A stretch of DNA of 64,000 nt from Luteimonas suaedae. Lineage in GTDB: Bacteria; Pseudomonadota; Gammaproteobacteria; Xanthomonadales; Xanthomonadaceae. The DNA lies in NCBI RefSeq assembly GCF_008312895.1, contig NZ_VSSP01000003.1:186001-250000 (forward strand). The letters run 5' to 3'. Both the position numbers and the translations under genes were made by a program. The notes under the pieces are model-generated. The model made no database searches. It saw nothing but the letters and a program-made list of their open reading frames with translations, and had not been told where the DNA came from. Positions 1 to 8,515 of the stretch are shown one piece after another; positions within the stretch are counted from its first letter, which is position 1; each line of letters opens with the position of its first letter.

Positions 1-993
1 TACGATCACCAGCACCGCAGTAATCGGCACCGCGAGGAAGGCGCCGGGAATGCCCCACAGCCCGCCCCAGATGGTCAGGCTGGCGAGGATCACGAATGGG
101 CTGAGGTTGAGCGAGTTGCCCATCAGGAAGGGGTCGAGGAAGTTGCCGATCACGAATTGCGCCGCCGCCAGCAGCGCCAGCAGCGTGATCACCGTGCCGG
201 GGTCGCCGAACTGCACGATCGCCCAGGCCACCGGGAACAGCACGCCGAGGAACGAACCGATGTACGGTACATAGTTGAGCACCGCGATCAGCACCGCCCA
301 GAAACCGGCGAACTCCAGCCCGAACACCGCCATCATCGCCCAGCTCACCACGCCCAGGACGACGTTGATCAGCGTCTTGACGGCCAGGTACTGGCCGGTG
401 CGGATATTGATGCTGTCGAGCACCTGGCGGATGCGGGAGACGTCGCGCGGGTCGTCGGAGAGATTGCGCAGCTTGGCGGCGAGCACCCGCTTCTCGACCA
501 GCAGGAAGGTCACGTACAGCAGCACCACGAGCAGGGTCATGCCGATGCCGGTCACCGACAGCACGGTCGGCCCGATCAGGTCCTGCAGCCGCACCTGATC
601 GAGGAAGTCCTCGCGCAACGCGGTCCAGGTCGGCGCGGCGCGCAGGCCGAAGAATTCGGCGCCCTGCTGGATCCGCTCGAGCAGCTTGTCCTGGTAGATC
701 GGCGCCAGTTGCACCACACGGCCGACATTGTTCACCACCAGCGAGACCCCGGCTGCCAGCACGAAGGCGATCCCGAGGATCGACAACCCGTAGCGCAGCG
801 GCGCCGGCACACGCGGCCCGACCACCGGCACCGCGGTGATCGCGCGCGCCAGGCCGACGATCACGTAGACCACCAGCACGCTGAACACCATCGGCACGAA
901 TACCTGCTTGCCGACGTACAGCACCCAGCCGACGATCAGGGCCAACGCAGCGCCGTGGACGACCGATTGCAGGCGATCCCGGGTTCGCGTCAT
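1..993 (-). CDS. AI-2E family transporter (PerM/YdiK type), 3' end cut by window
   Basis: Inner-membrane permease of the AI-2E exporter superfamily (PerM, YdiK, TqsA); the substrate of individual members is usually unknown. The reading frame starts with ATG at 993 (MTRTRDRLQSVVHG) and stays open for 331 codons to the window edge, so the C-terminus is missing. It has an N-terminal hydrophobic pair (about residues 15-50), a long soluble stretch (about 95-145), then a dense set of membrane segments. The conserved family stretch NYVPYIGSFLGV and the later NPFVI/LAVP-like region (here LNLSPFVILASLTIWGG) are visible. Family members are about 350 aa, so little is lost. Family call is firm; substrate is not inferable. 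Confidence 0.88.
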   Translation of the reverse strand, partial: MTRTRDRLQSVVHGAALALIVGWVLYVGKQVFVPMVFSVLVVYVIVGLARAITAVPVVGPRVPAPLRYGLSILGIAFVLAAGVSLVVNNVGRVVQLAPIYQDKLLERIQQGAEFFGLRAAPTWTALREDFLDQVRLQDLIGPTVLSVTGIGMTLLVVLLYVTFLLVEKRVLAAKLRNLSDDPRDVSRIRQVLDSINIRTGQYLAVKTLINVVLGVVSWAMMAVFGLEFAGFWAVLIAVLNYVPYIGSFLGVLFPVAWAIVQFGDPGTVITLLALLAAAQFVIGNFLDPFLMGNSLNLSPFVILASLTIWGGLWGIPGAFLAVPITAVLVIV

Positions 994-1357
994 CGGCGCA
1001 CGCTCCCCTGCGGCGCGTGGCGGCGATCGGAGGTGGCGGCTGCGCCCTGGCGTACTGCGGACATGCGCGTTCCCGGGAACGGGGCGCCGGGTCCGGCGCG
1101 GCCCTCCATTCTCGCACCGCGCGGGTCAGTGCGGCACGCTCGGCAGGGCCGGGCCTTCGTCACGTTCAGCGCTGCGATGGTGTGATCTGCCGCCGCGCGC
1201 ATTTTCCGGGTCGGCACCGGTCGCGACGGCGCCATGCTGCGACGACGATGCGGGCCAACGGCGATGCAGGCGTTCCCGGCATCGTTGCCTCGGAAACTGG
1301 CAGCGGAGCCGCGGATGCGGCTTAATGACGCCCACCTCCCGCCGCTGGACGCCCCCG
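994..1357. other. 364-bp intergenic stretch with nothing recognised
   Basis: This region separates the AI-2E permease from the DGPF protein, which are divergently transcribed, so it should hold both promoters. I see no convincing -35/-10 pair, RNA gene, repeat or conserved small ORF in it. Overlapping short ORFs on both strands here look like GC-rich shadows. Confidence 0.4.
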
Positions 1358-1732
1358 ATGCAATACCTGCTGCTGGTCTACACCGACGACACCCTGATCG
1401 ACGCCCTGCCCGAGGGCGAGGCCGACGACATGATGCGCACCTGTCTCAAGCATGCCGACGAAATGCAGGCCGACGGCAAGCTGCTCGGCTTCCAGCAGCT
1501 GGAAGCGCCGGCGACGGCACGTTCGGTCCGCATCCGCGATGGCCGCGCCACGGTGACCGACGGTCCGTTCGCCGAGACCAAGGAGATCCTGGCCGGGTTC
1601 AACCTGGTCGAGGCCGATAGCCTGGAGGAGGCGGTGCGGATGGCGCACGAATTCCCGTGGGCGAAGGCCGGATGCATCGAGGTGCGCGCGGTGCGCGATG
1701 CCGAGGCGGTGCGGCGGCGCGTGGGCGCCTGA
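1358..1732 (+). CDS. YCII-related (DGPF domain) protein
   Basis: A 124-residue single-domain protein of the YCII/DGPF family, cytoplasmic and of unknown biochemical role. It opens with the typical MQYLLLVYTDD strand and carries the family signature TDGPFAETKE at about residues 67-76, then the LAGFNLVEADSLEEAV helix region. The ATG at 1358 was chosen because the family begins at exactly this hydrophobic strand; longer in-frame versions upstream have no similarity. DGPF proteins are often encoded near ECF sigma factors, but none is adjacent here. A second family member lies at 44029-44421 on the other strand. Confidence 0.85.
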   Translation: MQYLLLVYTDDTLIDALPEGEADDMMRTCLKHADEMQADGKLLGFQQLEAPATARSVRIRDGRATVTDGPFAETKEILAGFNLVEADSLEEAVRMAHEFPWAKAGCIEVRAVRDAEAVRRRVGA

Positions 1733-1761
1733 CAAAGGCAGGCGGCCTCGGTTGGGATCGC

Positions 1762-1786
1762 GGGGTCGCGACTTCCGTCGCTCCCA
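1762..1786. repeat. Imperfect palindrome of the GTCGCGACTTCC type
   Basis: A short dyad, read on the minus strand as GGGAGCGACGGAAGTCGCGA, lies 30 bases after the DGPF gene. A related, larger hairpin with the same GTCGCGACTTCC core sits at 15821-15864. Similar palindromes are scattered through Xanthomonadaceae intergenic DNA. Confidence 0.4.
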
Positions 1787-1878
1787 CATGGGTGACTGGC
1801 AACGGCGGACCGCGGCGCGTGCTCCGGCGCATGCGCGCGTTCACATCACCTAGTGCCACGCGCCGTTAGCTTGCGTCG

Positions 1879-2661
1879 TTGAAGGGCCCGCGCTGCGGCG
1901 CCATCCACGGCACGAGGAACGGCACGATCGGATACCGGGACAGGCATCGCCGGACCCGCGGCGCGATCGCGACAGCGGGCGCGACCGTACTGTGCGCCTG
2001 CGCCGGGCCGCAGTCGGCGCTCGATCCGGCCGGACCCGCCGCCGAGACGATCGCGCAGACCTGGTGGCTGATGTTCTGGGCCGCGATCGCGATCTGGGTG
2101 CTGGTGCTGGCGCTCCTGCTCTACGCCCTGCTGCGCGGTCGCGATACCCGCGCGCTGGCGCGGCCGCAGCGATTGATCGTAGGCGGCGGCCTGGTGCTGC
2201 CCACCGTCGTGCTGGCCGCGCTGCTGGTCTACGGCACCGTCCACAGCAGCCGCGTCACCGGACTCGGCGAAGAGGTCGACCTGGTGATCGAGGTCACCGG
2301 GCGCCAGTGGCAATGGGAGTTCCACTACCGCGACGGCGACGGCGCGGCGGCCGCCATTTCGATCGACGAACTGGCGCTGCCGCGCGGGCGCATGGTCGAG
2401 TTCCACGTCACCAGCGCCGACGTCATCCACAGCTTCTGGATTCCGCGCCTGGGCGGCAAGATCGATGCCATCCCCGGACGGGTCAACCGCCTGCGCCTGC
2501 GTGCCGACCGCGCCGCGCCGATGCGCGGGCAGTGCGCCGAGTTCTGCGGGCTGGAGCACGCGCACATGGTGTTCGCGGTGCGGGTGCTGGAGGAGGACGC
2601 CTGGGACGACTGGCTGCGCGCCCATGCCGTCGACCGCACTGCCTCGGGGGCGGCGCCATGA
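1879..2661 (+). CDS. coxB: Cytochrome c oxidase subunit II
   Basis: Carries the CuA electron-entry site of a haem-copper oxidase; the CuA domain faces the periplasm. Of 260 residues, about 40-50 look like a lipoprotein-style signal (VLCAC), two membrane helices follow (about 60-87 and 96-118), then the cupredoxin domain. The CuA ligands are all present: H184, C219, C223, H227 and M230 in CAEFCGLEHAHM. The aromatic electron-entry patch is WQWEFHY near residue 145. There is no C-terminal cytochrome c domain, so this is a plain subunit II rather than a caa3 type. It is first in a cluster and its TGA overlaps the next ATG by four bases, which implies translational coupling. Confidence 0.93.
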   Translation: MKGPRCGAIHGTRNGTIGYRDRHRRTRGAIATAGATVLCACAGPQSALDPAGPAAETIAQTWWLMFWAAIAIWVLVLALLLYALLRGRDTRALARPQRLIVGGGLVLPTVVLAALLVYGTVHSSRVTGLGEEVDLVIEVTGRQWQWEFHYRDGDGAAAAISIDELALPRGRMVEFHVTSADVIHSFWIPRLGGKIDAIPGRVNRLRLRADRAAPMRGQCAEFCGLEHAHMVFAVRVLEEDAWDDWLRAHAVDRTASGAAP

Positions 2662-5177
2662 TCCTGCGCGAGCGCATCGGCGACGACGTGCAGCGCGAGC
2701 GCCTGGCGGCGCTCGGCCGCATCTGGGCCAACGCACCCGGCTGGCGCGGCCAGCTGACTGCGGTCAATCACAGCACCGTCGGCCTGCGCTTCATCGCCAC
2801 CGGCTTCGCCTTCCTGCTGGCCGGCGGCATGCTGGCGATGTTCATCCGCCTGCAGCTGGCCTGGTTCGACGCCGAGGTGCTGGACCCGCGGCGCTACAAC
2901 CAGTTCGTGACCATGCACGGCACGACGATGATGTTCCTGTTCGCGGTGCCGATCATGGAAGGCTTCGCGATGTACCTGATCCCGAAGATGCTCGGCTCGC
3001 GCGACCTGCCGTTCCCGCGGCTGTCGGCGTTCGGCTACTGGTGCTACCTGTTCGGCGGTCTGTTCCTCTATTCGAGCTTCCTGTTCGACGCCGCGCCCGA
3101 CGGCGGCTGGTTCATGTACGTGCCGCTGACCGACGCCACCTGGTCACCGGGCATGGGCGCGGATTTCTGGCTGATCGGGGTGACCTTCGCCGAGGTCGCC
3201 GCCGTCACCGCCGCGGTGGAGCTGATCGTGGCGATCCTGCTCACCCGCGCGCCGGGCATGGACGTGCGCCGCATGCCGCTGTTCGCCTGGGCGATCCTGG
3301 TGACGGCGTTCATGATCGCGTTCGGCTTTCCGCCGCTGATCCTGGCCAGCGTATTGCTGGAGATCCAGCGCGCGTTCGATTTCGCCTTCTTCGAGGTCGC
3401 GCGCGGCGGCGACCCGCTGCTGTGGCAGCACCTGTTCTGGCTGTTCGGCCATCCCGAGGTCTACATCATCTTCCTGCCGGCGGCGGGCGTGGTGTCGATG
3501 GTGATCGCGACCTTCGCGCGGCGGCCGATCGTCGGCTACACCTGGATCGTGCTGGCGACGGTGGCGGTGGGATTCCTCAGCTTCGGGCTGTGGGTGCACC
3601 ACATGTTCGCGGTCGGCCTGCCGCTGCTGGCGCTGGCGTTCTTCAGCGCGGCGAGCATGGCAGTGGCGATCCCGATGGGGATCCAGGTGTTCGCCTGGAT
3701 CGCCACGCTGTGGGCCGGCCGGCCCTGGCTGCGGGTGCCGCTGCTGTACCTGTTCGGGTTCTTCTTCGTGTTCGTGCTCGGCGGCCTGACCGGGGTGATG
3801 CTGGCACTGGTGCCGTTCGACTGGCAGGCGCACGACACGCACTTCGTGGTCGCGCACCTGCACTACGTGCTGATCGGCGGACTGATGTTCCCGCTGTTCG
3901 CCGGGCTGTACTACTGGCTGCCGCTGGCGTGCGGGCGGATGCCGTCGGAGAGCCTGAGCCGGACCGCGTTCTGGCTGGTGTTCATCGGCTTCAACCTGAC
4001 CTTCCTGCCGATGCACCTGACCGGCCTGCTCGGCATGCCGCGGCGCGTGTACACCTATTCCGCCGAGCTGGGCATCGAGTGGCTCAACCTGCTTTCGACC
4101 GCGGCCGGGTTCGTGCTGGCGTTTGGCATGCTGGCGATCCTGATCGACGCCGCGTTGAGCTTCCTCCACGGCGCACGCGCCGGGCGCAATCCCTGGCGCG
4201 CCGGCACCCTGGAGTGGGCGTTGCCGGCGCCGCCGCCGAAGTACAACTTCGCCTCGATCCCGGAGGTCGACGGCCGCTATCCGCTGTGGGAGCGCGCGGC
4301 GCTGGCCGACGAGAGCGCACGTCCCGACGGCCTGCTCGGCGATTGCGGTCACGGCCGCCGCGAGCTGCTGGGCACCGGCCTGCTGTCGGCGACGCCGGAA
4401 CAGGTGGTCCGGGTCTCCCACGCCACCTGGATTCCGCTGTCGGCGGCGCTGACGATCGCGCTGCTGCTGGCGTGCTTCATCGCCAAACTGTACCTGCCGG
4501 CGATGCTGCTGCTGGCACCGCTGCTGGCGCTGTTCCTGGCCTGGGCCTGGACCACCGGCGATCGCCGGGCGCCGGTGCGCGTGCCGGCGGCACCCGGACT
4601 GGAACTGCCCACGCAGTACGCCTGTCGCAACGCGCCCGGCTGGTGGGGGCTGGTGATCACGCTGCTGATCGACGGTGCGCTGTTCGCCTCGCTGGTGTTC
4701 GCGTACTTCTACCTGTGGCTCGGCACCGGGGCATGGCCGCCGCCGGGGATCGGCATCGGCGGCTGGACGCTGCCGCTGCTGGCGCTGGGCCTGCTGCTGG
4801 CCAGCGGCGGCGCGGTGCAATGGGCGGTACGGGGGACCGGCAGCGGCGCGCGCATGCGCGGGGCCCTCGGCTGGTCGCTGGCGGCCGTGTTCGGCGCCGG
4901 TTTCCTGGTTGCGCACGCCGTCGCGCTGGCCGGTCCCGTGGGCCCGCCGCAGGTGCACGCCTATGCCTCGGTGGTGTGGACGCTGGCCGGCTTCCACGGC
5001 GTGCACGTGGTGGTGGCGATGCTCGCTTCGGGCTACGTCGTGGCGCGCATGCGCCATGGCTACATCGACGCCACGCGACCGCTGGAGCCGCGCGTCGCCG
5101 CCGGGCTGTGGCGCTACACGGTCGGCCAGGGCGTGGTCGCCTGGGCCGTACTCCACCTGTTTCCGAGGCTGGTGTGA
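2658..5177 (+). CDS. Fused cytochrome c oxidase subunit I-III
   Basis: Catalytic subunit I (about residues 1-560) joined to subunit III (about 650-839) in one 839-aa membrane protein that reduces O2 to water. Subunit I ligands are visible: low-spin haem H87 (HGTTMMF), CuB H265 with cross-linked Y269 (HPEVY), CuB H314/H315, haem a3 H400 and haem a H402 (VVAHLHYV). The HPEVY glutamate marks an A1-like enzyme. D116 (RDLPFPRL) fits the D-channel entry, but the following Asn is Ser. Where A-type enzymes read PTGIKVF this protein reads PMGIQVF, so the K-channel Lys is Gln343. Subunit III shows FHGVHVVV. The start overlaps coxB by four bases. Fusions of this type are known in some proteobacterial and Thermus oxidases. 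Confidence 0.93.
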   Translation: MILRERIGDDVQRERLAALGRIWANAPGWRGQLTAVNHSTVGLRFIATGFAFLLAGGMLAMFIRLQLAWFDAEVLDPRRYNQFVTMHGTTMMFLFAVPIMEGFAMYLIPKMLGSRDLPFPRLSAFGYWCYLFGGLFLYSSFLFDAAPDGGWFMYVPLTDATWSPGMGADFWLIGVTFAEVAAVTAAVELIVAILLTRAPGMDVRRMPLFAWAILVTAFMIAFGFPPLILASVLLEIQRAFDFAFFEVARGGDPLLWQHLFWLFGHPEVYIIFLPAAGVVSMVIATFARRPIVGYTWIVLATVAVGFLSFGLWVHHMFAVGLPLLALAFFSAASMAVAIPMGIQVFAWIATLWAGRPWLRVPLLYLFGFFFVFVLGGLTGVMLALVPFDWQAHDTHFVVAHLHYVLIGGLMFPLFAGLYYWLPLACGRMPSESLSRTAFWLVFIGFNLTFLPMHLTGLLGMPRRVYTYSAELGIEWLNLLSTAAGFVLAFGMLAILIDAALSFLHGARAGRNPWRAGTLEWALPAPPPKYNFASIPEVDGRYPLWERAALADESARPDGLLGDCGHGRRELLGTGLLSATPEQVVRVSHATWIPLSAALTIALLLACFIAKLYLPAMLLLAPLLALFLAWAWTTGDRRAPVRVPAAPGLELPTQYACRNAPGWWGLVITLLIDGALFASLVFAYFYLWLGTGAWPPPGIGIGGWTLPLLALGLLLASGGAVQWAVRGTGSGARMRGALGWSLAAVFGAGFLVAHAVALAGPVGPPQVHAYASVVWTLAGFHGVHVVVAMLASGYVVARMRHGYIDATRPLEPRVAAGLWRYTVGQGVVAWAVLHLFPRLV

Positions 5178-5551
5178 TGGGCCGCTGGCCGGGACCGCAA
5201 CACCTGACCGGGATGGCCGCGCCGATGGCGGTATGGGCGCTGCATCTGCTCGCGGTCTACAGCCTGCAGGGGCTGGCCTGCGCCGAAGACTGGCAGCGCA
5301 CCCGCGTGGCCGGACTGGAGGCGGTCACCTGGTGGCTGCTGGCGCTCACGGTGGCGGCGCTGGCGGCGATCGCCTGGCTCGGCGCACGCGCCCGGCGCGC
5401 CTGGCGCCTCGAGACAACGGCAGCGGCGGACGACGTGCCGGCGCGACGGCGCCGCTTCACTGCCGCGGCCACGACGATCCTGGCCGTGATCGCCGCGGTC
5501 GCGGTGACGTACACCGCCGTCCCGATCCTGCTGCTGACCACCTGCGACTGA
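5177..5551 (+). CDS. Small membrane protein of the oxidase cluster
   Basis: A 124-residue protein with three probable membrane helices (about residues 12-33, 50-73 and 95-117) and an Arg-rich cytoplasmic loop between the second and third. Its ATG shares one base with the stop of the I-III fusion (TGATG), so it is almost certainly translated with it. I do not recognise a named family. Position suggests an assembly or accessory subunit of this oxidase, comparable to small subunit IV proteins, but that is inference only. It ends in LLLTTCD, so there is a C-terminal Cys. Confidence 0.7.
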   Translation: MGRWPGPQHLTGMAAPMAVWALHLLAVYSLQGLACAEDWQRTRVAGLEAVTWWLLALTVAALAAIAWLGARARRAWRLETTAAADDVPARRRRFTAAATTILAVIAAVAVTYTAVPILLLTTCD

Positions 5552-5558
5552 GGCGCCG

Positions 5559-6086
5559 ATGCGCAAGCAACTCAAGCAACCGACCCCGCGCACCCGCAGC
5601 CATACGGTCGAGAGCCGGATGTCGATCATGCACCACCCGATCCACCCGATGCTGGTGGTGTACCCGGTGGCGCTGCTGAGCCTGGTGGTGGTGACCGACC
5701 TGCTGTTCCTGTGGGCCGGTGATGCGTTCTGGGCACAGGTCGGCTACTGGCTCAATGCCACGGGCCTGGGCATCGGCGTGATCGCCGGCCTGGTCGGCAT
5801 GTTCGACATGTTCTCGCTGCGGGTGGTGCGCCGGCACGTGTCGGCCTGGAACCACTTCATCGTGGCAGTCATGGTGCTGGCGATGGCGGCCGCCGGCGTC
5901 TGGCTGCGCGCGCCCGACGCCGAGGCCGCCGTCTGGCCATGGGGGCTGTTGTTGTCTTCGGTGACCTTCGTGCTGGTGATGATCGCCGGCTGGCTCGGCG
6001 GCACGCTGAGCTTCCGCCACGGCATCGGCGTGTACGGCGACGAGCAGTCCCGGACACCCCGTGAGGACGAGCCGCCGGAGGAGTGA
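5559..6086 (+). CDS. DUF2231 family membrane protein
   Basis: A 175-aa integral membrane protein with the family hallmark HHPIHPMLVVYPVALL near residues 25-40, followed by about four transmembrane helices and a charged C-terminal tail. It lies seven bases after the preceding gene and closes the oxidase cluster. DUF2231 proteins often occur next to c-type cytochrome or oxidase genes, and their conserved His residues have prompted suggestions of haem or redox roles; no function is established. The upstream residues (MRKQLKQPTPRTRSH) are basic and may not all be translated; a later start at MSIMHHPIH is possible. Confidence 0.8.
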   Translation: MRKQLKQPTPRTRSHTVESRMSIMHHPIHPMLVVYPVALLSLVVVTDLLFLWAGDAFWAQVGYWLNATGLGIGVIAGLVGMFDMFSLRVVRRHVSAWNHFIVAVMVLAMAAAGVWLRAPDAEAAVWPWGLLLSSVTFVLVMIAGWLGGTLSFRHGIGVYGDEQSRTPREDEPPEE

Positions 6087-6192
6087 ACGTGGCGGCGACG
6101 ACGCAGTCGATCGAACCATGCGCACCGAGCCGCACGACCATCGCCCGTCGACGCGATTGCCCATGTGCAATCGGCGTAGTTCTCGTTCCAAC

Positions 6193-6336
6193 GTAGGAGC
6201 GCGTCATACGCGCGATACCGCGGGCATTTCGCCGCCACGGACGCCGAACCATCGGCACGCCTTCCGGCTTGCGAGACGGGACTGCCGATGGTCGGGCCGC
6301 GGACGTCGCCTGCATCGCGCGCATGGCGCGCTCCTG
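6193..6336. repeat. GTAG-type REPIN (inverted REP pair), family A
   Basis: The left arm begins GTAGGAGCGCGTCATACGCG at 6193. The right arm is its inverted partner, ending GGCGCGCTCCTGC near 6336 with a degenerate terminal CTAC. The element lies between the convergent DUF2231 and HemJ-like genes. Arms, orientation and length match the 142-bp elements at 34373, 53238 and 58470. Confidence 0.75.
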
Positions 6337-6415
6337 CAAAGCAGCGGTTCGGATGCCGGAGGGGCGCGGCAGACACGCGCGAATCGCCAGTTGCGCCGGC
6401 GCGGCGATGGCGCCG

Positions 6416-6441
6416 GCATCGCGCGCATGGCGCGCTCCTAC
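6416..6441. repeat. Single GTAG-type REP, family A, third arm of the cluster
   Basis: A further right-arm copy (GCATCGCGCGCATGGCGCGC followed by TCCTAC) sits 80 bases after the preceding pair, with no left partner. The locus therefore holds a REP trimer. Confidence 0.7.
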
Positions 6442-6458
6442 GGAAGCAGGTCATTCGG

Positions 6459-6917
6459 CTATCGAACGGTGGTCGCAGCAGGCGGCGGCGGCAGGTTACC
6501 CACGGTTTGCGGCTTGGCGGCGGTGAGCGCGGCGATCGCCAGCAGCAGCAGCAGCGGCATCCAGCCCGCCACTCGGTAGAACATGGGTCCATGGCGGTCG
6601 CGTCCGTGTCCCAGCTCATACAGCAGCAGGCCGAAGTACAGGTGCAGCAGCACCACCAACGACACCAGCACCAGCTTCATCGCCAGCCAGGCGCCGCTCG
6701 GGCCATAGGCGATCAGCACCATGCCGAGCACGATCGCGAGCACCGCCGCCGGCGTCGTCAACCGGAAGAACAGCACATTGGTGACCGGGTTGAAGTACTC
6801 CCGCTTGGCGTCATCCTCCACACGGTGGCGGGCGACGAACAGCCTGGGCAGGAAGAACAGCCCGGTGAACCAGACGGCGATCGCCGCGATGTGGAAGAAC
6901 TTCAGCCAGAAGTACAT
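6459..6917 (-). CDS. CopD/HemJ-like membrane protein
   Basis: A 152-aa four-helix inner-membrane protein of the HemJ (UPF0093)/CopD group. HemJ is an oxygen-linked protoporphyrinogen oxidase in bacteria that lack HemG and HemY. The sequence begins MYFWLKFFHIAAIAVWFTGL, with the conserved N-terminal His at residue 9. It later has WLAMKLVLVSLVVLLH, which fits the conserved Lys helix of HemJ. Length is normal for the family. It is a single gene, convergent with the DUF2231 gene and with the GDH-like gene upstream on the same strand. HemJ proper and other CopD-like proteins cannot be separated by eye; the neighbouring oxidase would fit a haem role. Confidence 0.72.
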   Translation of the reverse strand: MYFWLKFFHIAAIAVWFTGLFFLPRLFVARHRVEDDAKREYFNPVTNVLFFRLTTPAAVLAIVLGMVLIAYGPSGAWLAMKLVLVSLVVLLHLYFGLLLYELGHGRDRHGPMFYRVAGWMPLLLLLAIAALTAAKPQTVGNLPPPPAATTVR

Positions 6918-7014
6918 GCGCCGCTCCGCAAGGCCTGCGCCACCTTACGCCGCCCTGCGCGAAGCGTCCGTGGACGCAGCCGGGCGCCGTTGCGGCACGG
7001 GCGCCAGCGGACGC

Positions 7015-8355
7015 TCAACCGCGCGCGGCGCCTTGCGCGCCGGCAGGTCGTGCGGAGGGCGAGTCGCCGTTGGTCGGCAGCGGCGAGGTCGCCAGGATCG
7101 CCGCCTCCAGGCGCCGCAGCGCCACCGCATAGGCGGCCTGGCGCAACGAGGCGTCGAGTTCCTGCGCGGTGTCGTCGACCCGGCGCGCGGCGGCGCGCAT
7201 GGTGTCCTCCAGTCGCGACTGCACCCGTTCCCCGCTCCATGCATCGCGGCTGCGGTTCTGCAGCCACTCGCAGTACGAGACCACCACCCCGCCGGCATTG
7301 GCGAGGATATCCGGGACCACCTCGACGCCGTTGCGCGCCAGGATCGCGTCGGCATCCGGCGTCACCGGACCGTTGGCGATCTCCAGGACCGCGCGTGCAC
7401 GCACCTCGTCGGCATTGCCCGCGTGCACCTCGTCCTGCAGCGCCGCCAACACCAGCAGGTCGCAATCGCTGCCGACCAGGGCATCGGCGCTGCGCAACCT
7501 GCGAACGCCCTTGCCGGTGTAGTCGGCCACGCTGCCGTGGGCGCGCTTCGCCTCGCGCACCCCGTCCAGGTCCAGCCCCGCGGGCGCGAACACGGCGCCC
7601 TTCGAATCGCCCAGCCCGACGATACGGTAGCCGTCGCCGTGCAGCAGGTCGGCGAGGGCGCCGCCGGCGTTGCCGAAACCGATGATCGACACGCTGGCGT
7701 CCTTTCGCGGCAGGTCCAGGCGCCGCGCCAGCGCGCGCAGCACCAGGAATCCACCCATGCCGGTGGCACCGCTGCGGCCGGCGAGGCCGCCATAGGCCAC
7801 CGGCTTGCCGGTGATCACCGCCGGCTCGGGCCGGCCCAGGCCACGGGCGTACTCGTCGGCCATCCAGGCCATCGTGCGCGCGTCGGTGGCCACGTCGGGT
7901 GCGGGGATGTCGCGTTCCGGCCCGATCATGCGTGCGAACGCGTGCACGTACGCGTGCGCCAGGCGCTGCAGCTCGGTATCCGACAGCGCATGCGGATCGA
8001 CGCAGACCGCGCCCTTGGCACCGCCGTAGGGAATATCCACCACGGCGCACTTGCAGGTCATCCACAGCGCCAGCGCCATCACTTCGCGCAGGTTGCTGGC
8101 CGGATGGAAACGGATGCCGCCCTTGGTCGGCCCGAGCGCATCGTTGTAGCGGCAGCGCCAGGCCTTGTGGGTGGCGAGACTGGCGTCGTCGCGGCGCAGC
8201 AGCAGGTTGGCCGCCAGCGTTTCCTTCGGGTAGTGCAGCGTCTGCAGCACCTCGGGATGGGTGCCGAGGCGTTCGGCCGCCTGCCGCACGTGCAGGAATG
8301 CGGCGTCGAAGAGATCGGGCACGGCGTCCCGCGGGTTGCGCTTGCTGGTGGCCAT
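7015..8355 (-). CDS. Glu/Leu/Phe/Val dehydrogenase
   Basis: A cytosolic NAD(P)-dependent amino-acid dehydrogenase of 446 residues that would interconvert L-glutamate (or a related amino acid) and the 2-oxoacid plus ammonia. The glutamate dehydrogenase signature appears in order: GPTKGGIRFHP (substrate lysine), then PYGGAKGAV (catalytic lysine), then a Rossmann motif SIIGFGNAGGALA at about 225-237 and NAGGVVVSY near the C-terminus. Length fits the 410-450-aa hexameric GDH class. Start at ATG 8355 (MATSKRNPRD) gives a standard N-terminus. The tail after about 425 is low-complexity and not conserved. It appears monocistronic. Substrate preference cannot be decided from the sequence. Confidence 0.9.
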   Translation of the reverse strand: MATSKRNPRDAVPDLFDAAFLHVRQAAERLGTHPEVLQTLHYPKETLAANLLLRRDDASLATHKAWRCRYNDALGPTKGGIRFHPASNLREVMALALWMTCKCAVVDIPYGGAKGAVCVDPHALSDTELQRLAHAYVHAFARMIGPERDIPAPDVATDARTMAWMADEYARGLGRPEPAVITGKPVAYGGLAGRSGATGMGGFLVLRALARRLDLPRKDASVSIIGFGNAGGALADLLHGDGYRIVGLGDSKGAVFAPAGLDLDGVREAKRAHGSVADYTGKGVRRLRSADALVGSDCDLLVLAALQDEVHAGNADEVRARAVLEIANGPVTPDADAILARNGVEVVPDILANAGGVVVSYCEWLQNRSRDAWSGERVQSRLEDTMRAAARRVDDTAQELDASLRQAAYAVALRRLEAAILATSPLPTNGDSPSARPAGAQGAARG

Positions 8356-8515
8356 GTCGTCCCGGCAATACGACGAATCGGCTCCTGTTGTAACGGCTGG
8401 CGCGTGCAGTCACGGTGATCCGTTGTCGCGCCGCAGCTGCAGGCGCGATCGTGGTGTCACACCGCGCGCCTGCCCATGGCCGCAATCGGATCGCGCGCGG
8501 AACGCGCGTGCGGCG

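Noticed and set aside
3144-5156. A 670-codon minus-strand frame opposite the oxidase gene
   Set aside because: Low-complexity Arg/Gln/His composition; the plus strand has all oxidase ligands.
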